From Oscillospiraceae bacterium (lineage in GTDB: Bacteria; Bacillota; Clostridia; Oscillospirales; Ruminococcaceae), in assembly GCA_019423755.1 (NCBI GenBank), contig JAHZAU010000003.1:1-64000 (forward strand): a stretch of 64,000 bases of DNA, in the 5' to 3' direction. The stretch's first letter is position 1, and every line of letters begins with the position of its first letter. Position numbers and translations under genes: made by a program. Shown one piece after another: positions 58,644 through 64,000 of the stretch. The notes beneath the pieces were generated by a model. The model saw only the letters and a program-made list of their open reading frames with translations, did no database searches and was not told where the DNA came from.

Positions 58644-59447
58644 ATGAGTATTCAGCGACGCATTTTTCTGGTGGGCCTTTTGGGGCTCATCGCCGGTCTG
58701 TTTATCCAGTTTTGCTTCCCGCAGGAGCCGGAGAAAAACACCATGGCCCAGCTTCGCATGGGCGCGGGGGACGACGCATCCGGCCTGCTGCTGCGCCAGA
58801 TTATGGAGGTAGCTCAGCAGGAAGGCATTCTGGATGAAGAAGCCGCCGGCTCCCAAGCGGTTATGGAATCCTTTGAGTTCAAGGACTGCTGAAACAACAC
58901 CGCACAATGGGCCTTGCGCTCAGAGGAAATCGACCTGGCATTTTACTGCAACCACATGGCGGTGCATCTGGTGGACGAGGATGACCGCTTTACCATCTAC
59001 GCGCCGGTGATCATGAATTCCGAGGTTTTGGCCTACGACCAAAATTTAGAGGATATCCGGCACCTGGGCATCGGCCAAAAGCGAAACCACATCAAGACCC
59101 TGGCTCTCGAGTCCTATCCCCAGATCCAGGAGGTCAGCGAGATGACCGGCCGTGCCCTTCCCTATTCCCTCATCGACGGTCAGGTGGACGCGGTGGCGCT
59201 GGACGTCACCAAGGCGGTCCTGGTCCCGGACTTCACCTTTGCTCCCCTTTCCAAAAACGACTTCATCTCCTACGTTCTGGTGGTACGAAAGGACCTGATC
59301 GGCACTCCCGCTTTCGAGTCCTTCCTTTCCTGTTACAACCAGGCGGCCGAACAGCTCAACCAAACCAGCACCCTGATAGACAAAATGGGGATGGATGAGG
59401 CATTCTGGGAGATGGCGGACCTTCAGTTCCTGCCGCTGGACCAATAG
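58644..59447 (+). CDS. saoB: Second ABC substrate-binding-like selenoprotein
   Basis: A 267-residue membrane-anchored protein like a short NMT1-type binding protein. An N-terminal anchor (about 5-24) is followed by one lobe up to F-K-D-C, then TGA (58890-58892) for Sec83, then NNTAQWALRSEEIDLAFYC and the rest of the fold (YAPVIMNSEVLAYD, LIDGQVDAVALDVTKAV). Cys82-Sec83 mirrors the C-U pair of the larger binding protein. ATG 58644 is 10 bases after the saoC stop. The symbol is by memory and operon order. Confidence 0.82.
58902..58919 (+). promoter_or_regulatory. Candidate SECIS hairpin in saoB
   Basis: GCACAA, loop TGGGCC, TTGCGC: a 6-bp stem with one mismatch; the loop G is 17 bases after the TGA. 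Confidence 0.55.
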
Positions 59448-59502
59448 GCAGGCCCCATCATTATGTATTTCAATTTTGATTCATTATAGGAGTGGTCAGA
59501 CA

Positions 59503-60375
59503 ATGAGTATTTCGGTACAGGGAATCACCAAGGAATTTCCCAATCGCCGCAACCCCAAGGAAAATAAAGTGGTGCTCAAGGACATTTCGTTTGATGTTCA
59601 GGACGGTCAGTTTGTCTCTCTGCTTGGACCTTCCGGATGCGGAAAAACCACGACCCTTACCATCATCGCCGGCTTCCAGAAGCACGACGGCGGCAAGATC
59701 CTGGTCAACGGCCAGGAAGTGACCAAGCCCGGGCCGGACCGCGCCTTTGTTTTCCAGAACTACGCGCTGCTGCCCTGGATGAAGGTGGGGGAAAACATCA
59801 TGTACCCCATGAAAAAGCGCCACATCCCCAAGGCGGAAGCGGAGAAAAAGCTGGACCACCTGCTGGAGATGGCACAGCTCACCGACTACAAAAATTACTA
59901 TGTGCATGAGCTTTCCGGCGGTATGCGCCAGCGTGTTGCCCTGCTGCGTGCCCTGGCCTGCGACCCGAAGGTCCTGCTCATGGACGAGCCCTTGGGCGCC
60001 GTAGACTTCCAGATGCGTCACCTGCTGCAGATGCAGCTGGAGGCCATGCTTCAGGAGCAGAACACCACCTCCATCATGGTTACCCATGACGTGGACGAGG
60101 CCATCTACCTGAGCGACCGCGTGGTCGTCATGTCCCGTGACCACGGACGCATCCTGGCGGACGTTCACATCGACCTTCCCCGTCCCCGCGACCGCACGGC
60201 GGAGAAATATCACCACTACACCGACCAGCTGACCGAGATCCTCAAAGCCGCTCTCGAAGGCGACGTCAAAGACAAAGAGGACGAAAACTTGCTGGAATTT
60301 ATCCAGAAAAGCGAACACGAGCAGCAGCTGCGCCAGGCCGCTAAGGCCACCAGCAGTGTTGCTGCCGACGCATAA
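59503..60375 (+). CDS. saoA: ABC transporter ATP-binding protein
   Basis: A 290-residue ATPase of the SsuB/TauB nitrate-sulfonate-taurine group: Walker A GPSGCGKTTTL, Q-loop VFQNYALLPWM, signature LSGGMRQRVALLRAL, Walker B VLLMDEPLGAVD, and H-loop MVTHDVDEA. The natural partners are the SsuC-like permease and the two binding proteins of this cluster. AGGAG precedes ATG 59503. The C-terminal 30 residues are Gln/Ala-rich. Confidence 0.9.
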   Translation: MSISVQGITKEFPNRRNPKENKVVLKDISFDVQDGQFVSLLGPSGCGKTTTLTIIAGFQKHDGGKILVNGQEVTKPGPDRAFVFQNYALLPWMKVGENIMYPMKKRHIPKAEAEKKLDHLLEMAQLTDYKNYYVHELSGGMRQRVALLRALACDPKVLLMDEPLGAVDFQMRHLLQMQLEAMLQEQNTTSIMVTHDVDEAIYLSDRVVVMSRDHGRILADVHIDLPRPRDRTAEKYHHYTDQLTEILKAALEGDVKDKEDENLLEFIQKSEHEQQLRQAAKATSSVAADA

Positions 60376-60394
60376 ACCCGAAAAACACGCAAAA

Positions 60395-60459
60395 AGAACC
60401 GCAAGCCCGTTTCGTGGCCTGCGGTTCTCTTCCTGTAAGGGAGATTCCAACGCGTTAGA
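60395..60459 (+). promoter_or_regulatory. Hairpin plus palindromic motif between saoA and saoD
   Basis: AGAACCGCA (60395-60403) pairs with TGCGGTTCT (60420-60428). Fourteen bases on is GATTCCAACGCGTTAGA (60443-60459), differing from the copy at 53898 by two bases in 17. The order is hairpin then motif, the mirror of the saoX-saoL gap. Confidence 0.65.
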
Positions 60460-60530
60460 CTCATTTGGCATAACTTCTGCGTACCGGCGGAGCTTCCGCT
60501 GACATAAATCTTATTTAGGAGGTACCCCCT

Positions 60531-60863
60531 ATGAAAGTTGCTTACATCTTTGAATCCAACTACGCCAGAGAGATCCTGGAAAACATGATCGTTCCCCAGC
60601 TGGAAGCCGGCACCCACGGCGTGGACGTGGTCGGCATGATGTTCTTCTTCGACAACGCCTACATCCTGCACAAAGACAGCGAGCTGGGCAAACGCCTGGC
60701 CGCCCTCAGCGAGAAAACCGGCATGCTGCTCATGGCCTGCGACCGCTGCTGCTACCAGAGAAACATTGCCGACGATCTGGTCCACCCCGCCGGCATCGGC
60801 TGCTTCCCCAACCTGTACGCTGCTCTTGGTCAGGTCTGCCCCGACCAGTGCATCACCCTGTAA
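60531..60863 (+). CDS. saoD: DsrE-like Cys-rich small protein
   Basis: A 110-residue protein with a DsrE/DsrF-like fold pattern (VAYIFESNYAREILENM, FFFDNAYILHKD) and many Cys: MACDRCCYQRN, then GIGCFPN and VCPDQCITL. It probably shuttles a persulfide, selenium or metal in the cytoplasm. AGGAGG is eight bases before ATG 60531. From memory it matches SaoD. Confidence 0.82.
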   Translation: MKVAYIFESNYAREILENMIVPQLEAGTHGVDVVGMMFFFDNAYILHKDSELGKRLAALSEKTGMLLMACDRCCYQRNIADDLVHPAGIGCFPNLYAALGQVCPDQCITL

Positions 60864-60878
60864 GACTTTCCTTCCTCT

Positions 60879-60914
60879 CCCCTGCTCCCCACTCGGCGGA
60901 GCGGGGGGTTTCTT
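60879..60914 (+). terminator. Terminator after saoD
   Basis: CCCC-T-GCTCC and GGAGC-G-GGGG pair around CCACTCGGC, followed by TTTCTT. Confidence 0.65.
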
Positions 60915-60916
60915 AT

Positions 60917-60963
60917 GCAAAAAACGGCGGCTCCCTCCTTTTGGAGAGAACCGCCGTTTGGCG
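60917..60963 (-). terminator. Terminator after tyrS
   Basis: Minus strand AAACGGCGG (60959-60951) and CCGCCGTTT (60930-60922) with an inner CTCTCC/GGAGGG stem, followed by a T-run. Confidence 0.88.
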
Positions 60964-60969
60964 TTGCTG

Positions 60970-62196
60970 TTACAGGGTGATCTTGTGGAAGACCTTTTTG
61001 CCTTTTTTGAGGATAACGTGGCCAGCGGAAGCGATCTGCTCCTTGGTCACCACCGCGTCAAACTGGGTCACCTTGGCGTCGTCCACGCTGATGCCGCCCT
61101 GTTTGATCAGGCGTTTGGCCTCCGCCTTGGAGGGAGCCAGTTCCGCTTTGACCAGCAGGTCTGCTACCTGGATGCTGCCATCGGTGAAGTCCTCGTCGGT
61201 CAGGGTGGTGGTGGGCATATGCTCGGAGTCGCCGCTTTTGACAAAGAGTGCGCGGGAAGCTTCCAGCGCTTTCTTGGCTTCTTCTTCGCCGTGGACCATG
61301 GTGGTCAGCTCCACAGCCAGACGCTCTTTGACCTGGTTGAGCTGTGCGCCTTCCAGCTTCTCCATCTCCTCGATCTCCTCGATGGGAACGAAGGTCAGCA
61401 GCTTCATGCACTTGATGACGTCGGCGTCGTCCACGTTTCTCCAGTACTGGAAGAAGTCGTAGGGGGAAGTCTTGTTGGGGTCGAGCCATACAGCGCCGGA
61501 CTGGGTCTTGCCCATCTTCTTGCCCTCGGAGTTGAGCAGCAGGGTGATGGTCATAGCGCAGGCGTTCTTGCCCAGCTTGCGGCGAATGAGCTCGGTGCCG
61601 CCCAGCATGTTGCTCCACTGGTCGTCGCCGCCGAACTGCAGGTTACAGCCGTATCTCTGGTAGAGAGCCAGGAAGTCGTAGCTCTGCATAATCATGTAGT
61701 TGAATTCCAGGAAGCTCAGGCCGCGCTCCATGCGCTGCTTGTAGCATTCTGCGGTGAGCATGCGGTTGACGCTGAAGCAGGCGCCCACGTCACGCAGCAG
61801 CTCGATATAGTTGAGCCCCAGCAGCCAGTCGGCGTTGTTGACCATCAGCGCTTTGCCTTCAGAGAAGTCGATGAAGCGGCTCATCTGCTTTTTGAAGCAT
61901 TCGCAGTTGTGCTGGATGGTCTCGGGGGTCATCATCTGGCGCATATCGGTACGGCCGGAGGGGTCGCCGATCATGGCGGTACCGCCGCCGATGAGGGCGA
62001 TGGGACGGTTGCCGGCCATCTGCAGGCGTTTCATCAGGCACAGTGCCATAAAGTGGCCCACATGCAGGCTGTCTGCGGTGGGGTCAAAGCCGATGTAAAA
62101 GGTGGCTTTTCCGTTGTTGATCAGTTCTTTGATTTCTTCTTCGTCGGTAACCTGGGCGATCAGTCCGCGCCGGGTCAGTTCTTCGTACAGGGTCAT
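60970..62196 (-). CDS. tyrS: Tyrosyl-tRNA synthetase
   Basis: It charges tRNA-Tyr. The 408-residue protein has FYIGFDPTADSLHVGHFMA (HIGH class), the Tyr-binding YIELLRDVGACF and QFGGDDQWSN, the KMSKS-type KKMGKT, and a C-terminal S4 RNA-binding domain (about 340-405; SKAEAKRLIKQGGI). ATG 62196 is nine bases after GAAAGGA; ATG 62202 and 62214 are too close or upstream of it. It is controlled by the T-box leader upstream. Confidence 0.96.
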   Translation of the reverse strand: MTLYEELTRRGLIAQVTDEEEIKELINNGKATFYIGFDPTADSLHVGHFMALCLMKRLQMAGNRPIALIGGGTAMIGDPSGRTDMRQMMTPETIQHNCECFKKQMSRFIDFSEGKALMVNNADWLLGLNYIELLRDVGACFSVNRMLTAECYKQRMERGLSFLEFNYMIMQSYDFLALYQRYGCNLQFGGDDQWSNMLGGTELIRRKLGKNACAMTITLLLNSEGKKMGKTQSGAVWLDPNKTSPYDFFQYWRNVDDADVIKCMKLLTFVPIEEIEEMEKLEGAQLNQVKERLAVELTTMVHGEEEAKKALEASRALFVKSGDSEHMPTTTLTDEDFTDGSIQVADLLVKAELAPSKAEAKRLIKQGGISVDDAKVTQFDAVVTKEQIASAGHVILKKGKKVFHKITL

Positions 62197-62226
62197 GGTC
62201 ATCGTTCCTTTCATTTGATCTGGAGC

Positions 62227-62536
62227 AGCGGCCGGATATACAAAAAAGCCCTCTGCTCGTATTCCAAGCAGAGGGCGACAAATTGACGCGTTACCACCTC
62301 TATTTACCGGGCCCTCACAGGCCGCGGCCTCACCAGGTACCGGCCCCTTCTATTGAAAGCAGCTTGATACCCTGACCCCATAACGCAGGTCACGCGGCCG
62401 GTCCTACTGAGGGAGGTTTCCCCGTTGGGATGGCAGCTCCGGGAGGTATTCACACAGGGGCCTGCGCTTCCTTGCACCAACCGGAAGCTCTCTGCAGCAG
62501 ACGCATCTGGGCTACTCGTTCCCATCTATGCCGTTG
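62227..62536 (-). promoter_or_regulatory. Tyrosine T-box leader of tyrS
   Basis: Minus-strand leader with a stem I region (GAGAGC and the GGTGCAAGG turn), a UAC Tyr specifier in GAATACC (62448-62446), the T-box AGAGGTGGTAACGCGTC (62301-62285) and a terminator: GCCCTCTGCT (62276-62267) with AGCAGAGGGC (62257-62248) then TTTTTT. Uncharged tRNA-Tyr should favour read-through into tyrS. Confidence 0.93.
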
Positions 62537-62542
62537 TATACT

Positions 62543-62571
62543 ATTATAAACAAAGGGGGACCTTTTGTCAA
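62543..62571 (-). promoter_or_regulatory. Promoter of tyrS
   Basis: Minus strand TTGACA (62571-62566), 17 bases, TATAAT (62548-62543): both hexamers perfect. The -35 contains the recN stop codon. Confidence 0.93.
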
Positions 62572-64000
62572 GAGGAGACTTCCTCCGGCGGACGATGGGC
62601 CAGTTCGAGCATCTCCCTGGCGTTCTGCATAGCGGTGCCGGTCAGGTTTTCGCCGGAGACGATGCGGGCGATCTCCTCCACCCGCTCCTCCGGGCTCAGC
62701 ACACGCACCCGGGTAAAGGTGCGGCCGTCCTCCTCCTGCTTCTGGATCACCAGATGGTGGTCGCCGAAGGCTGCCACCTGGGCCAGATGGGTGACGCAGA
62801 GCACCTGCCGGTTTCGGGACACCTGGGCCAGCTTCTGGCCGATCTTCTGGGCCGCTTTGCCGCTGACGCCGGTGTCGATCTCGTCGAAGATAGCGGTGCC
62901 CACCTGGTCCTTTTCCGCCAGGACGTTTTTAATGGAGAGCATGACGCGGGAAAGCTCGCCGCCAGAGGCGATCTTCGCCAGCGGCTTGGGGTCCTCCCCG
63001 GCGTTGGAGCTGATGAGAAATTCCATCTGATCCTGTCCGCCGGCCTTGAGACCGGTGCGGGCCGCCGTGATGCTCAGCTTCACCGACGGCATATTGAGAA
63101 ATTCCAGCTCCCGCTTCACCCGGGCCAAAAACTCCCTTGCGGTACGGTGACGGGCAGCGGTCAAAGCGTCGGCCGCTTCCAGCAGACGGGGCCGCAGCTC
63201 GGCGTACCGGTTCTGCAGCTCCTGCAGCCGGTCGTCGGAGGACTGGTACTGTTCCAGCTTCTTTTGGCTCTCCGCTTCGTAGGCGAGGATCTCCTCCACC
63301 GTGCTGCCGTATTTGCGCTTGAGGCGGTGGATGGTGTCCAGCCGCTCCTCGATGCAGTCCAGGGCGTCGGGCTGATAATCCACCTGGTCCAGCTGGCTGC
63401 CCAGGGTGCCGCTCCAATCGGAAAGCTCGTAGGTCATCTCCTCACAGCGGCGGGCAGCGTCCTGCAGCTGGGGCAGGTAGCGTCCCAGTTCGGTCAGGTT
63501 CTGGCAAAGCTGTTCCATCAGCTGGCTGATGCCGCCGCCTTCCTCCCCGCCTTCCAGCAGCTCCCGGGACTGGCTCAGCAGGCGGACGATCTGCTCGGCG
63601 TTGCGGATCTGGTCCCGGCGCAGAAGAAGAGCTTCCTCCTCCCCTTCTTCCAAACCGGCGGCCTGGATCTCGTTGATCTGGTAGTTGAGCAGGTCCATCT
63701 GGTGTTCCTTCTCCCGGTCGTCCCGGGAAAGGCGGTCGATCTCCCGGCGCAGCTCCCGGGCCTGGTCGTACCGCTCCTGGTACGCCGCCTTCACCGGCTG
63801 CAGCTGGCCGTAGTCGTCAATGTAGCCCAGATGGGTCTCCGGCTGCATGAGCTTCTGGTTGTCCTTCTGGCCATGGATATCGATGAGCAACGAAGCAATA
63901 TCCCGCAGGATCTGCAAGGTGGCCGGGCGGCCGTTGATCTTGCAGCTGTTGCGCGCGCCCATCTCCCGGGTGATCAGCAGGCTGCCTTCCTCGGTCTCGT
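62568..64000 (-). CDS. recN: DNA repair protein RecN (5' part outside window)
   Basis: An SMC-like ATPase for double-strand-break repair. The 476 or so residues present cover the part after Walker A: LLIDIHGQKDNQKLM, coiled coils, the signature KIASGGELSRVML, Walker B AIFDEIDTGVSG and VLCVTHLAQVAAFGDHH. The frame stays open to base 64000 (ETEEGSLLITREM), so the N-terminus with Walker A lies beyond the window. Confidence 0.96.
   Translation of the reverse strand, partial: ETEEGSLLITREMGARNSCKINGRPATLQILRDIASLLIDIHGQKDNQKLMQPETHLGYIDDYGQLQPVKAAYQERYDQARELRREIDRLSRDDREKEHQMDLLNYQINEIQAAGLEEGEEEALLLRRDQIRNAEQIVRLLSQSRELLEGGEEGGGISQLMEQLCQNLTELGRYLPQLQDAARRCEEMTYELSDWSGTLGSQLDQVDYQPDALDCIEERLDTIHRLKRKYGSTVEEILAYEAESQKKLEQYQSSDDRLQELQNRYAELRPRLLEAADALTAARHRTAREFLARVKRELEFLNMPSVKLSITAARTGLKAGGQDQMEFLISSNAGEDPKPLAKIASGGELSRVMLSIKNVLAEKDQVGTAIFDEIDTGVSGKAAQKIGQKLAQVSRNRQVLCVTHLAQVAAFGDHHLVIQKQEEDGRTFTRVRVLSPEERVEEIARIVSGENLTGTAMQNAREMLELAHRPPEEVSS

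Noticed and set aside
53290..59447. Five split genes read as pseudogenes or frameshifts
   Set aside because: Each break is a single TGA with the same frame continuing, in genes of one functional cluster, three of them next to a Cys, all with a possible hairpin after it. Decay would show mixed stops and frameshifts.
53152..60863. A classical mer mercury-resistance operon
   Set aside because: Only a MerB-like protein is present; merA, merR, merT and merP are not seen, and the transporter types differ.

Overview
The window reads as chromosomal core sequence from a GC-rich, endospore-forming anaerobic Clostridia, most like Oscillospirales/Ruminococcaceae. The evidence is the Firmicutes gene order (rnc-smc-ftsY, nadD-yqeK-lcp-rsfS-leuS, phoH-ybeY-dgkA-era-recO), sporulation genes (yqfC, yqfD, ylbJ-like, cwlD-like), a complete Rnf complex, a tyrosine T-box leader and heavy use of TTG/GTG starts. 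No rRNA, tRNA, CRISPR array, insertion sequence or prophage was seen.

Layout. 1-20161: plus-strand housekeeping: rplT, a TrmH-family methyltransferase, dprA, topA, trmFO, plsX, rnc, an Elp3-like radical SAM protein, smc, ftsY, an XTP pyrophosphatase, yhbY, nadD, yqeK, an LCP protein, rsfS, leuS. 20200-24000: rpsU with its own promoter and a structured leader, then yqeG, an AP-endonuclease-fold protein, aroQ, efp and a CD1247-type acidic protein. 24150-30880: apbE, a Gx transporter and rnfCDGEAB, apparently one operon for a flavinylated ferredoxin:NAD+ ion pump. 30893-39348: an EamA protein, a cwlD-like amidase, radA, a GME-fold protein, a tyrosine recombinase behind a large palindrome, nth, GntR and PucR regulators, and a membrane HMA protein. 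39474-48626: a minus-strand block with an M42 peptidase, mutS2, recO, yqzL, era, dgkA, ybeY, phoH, yqfD, yqfC. 48778-53080: a ylbJ-like gene, a small Cys protein and a 960-aa envelope protein with a degenerate amidase domain. 60970-64000: tyrS with its T-box, and the 3' part of recN.

The standout is 53152-60863. Five genes there are interrupted by an in-frame TGA, each followed by a possible stem-loop and by conserved coding sequence that runs on: a MerB-like organomercurial lyase, two ABC substrate-binding proteins, an ABC permease and a thioredoxin-like protein with a C-A-U-C motif. With them sit a YraQ/ArsP-type efflux permease, an anchored protein ending in Cys-Cys, an ABC ATPase and a Cys-rich DsrE-like protein. 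I read this as a selenoprotein-rich system that captures, imports, cleaves and expels a thiophilic metal or organometal. From memory it matches gene families named Sao (selenocysteine-assisted organometal) in NCBIfam; those names, and which binding protein is SaoB or SaoX, need checking. The cluster is two divergent operons from an AT-rich centre. Beyond the end of each operon lies the same hairpin core plus a 17-bp palindromic motif, placed in mirror order just before saoL on one side and saoD on the other; I take this as a candidate shared control element.

All calls are by reading alone. No database search, folding or alignment was run.
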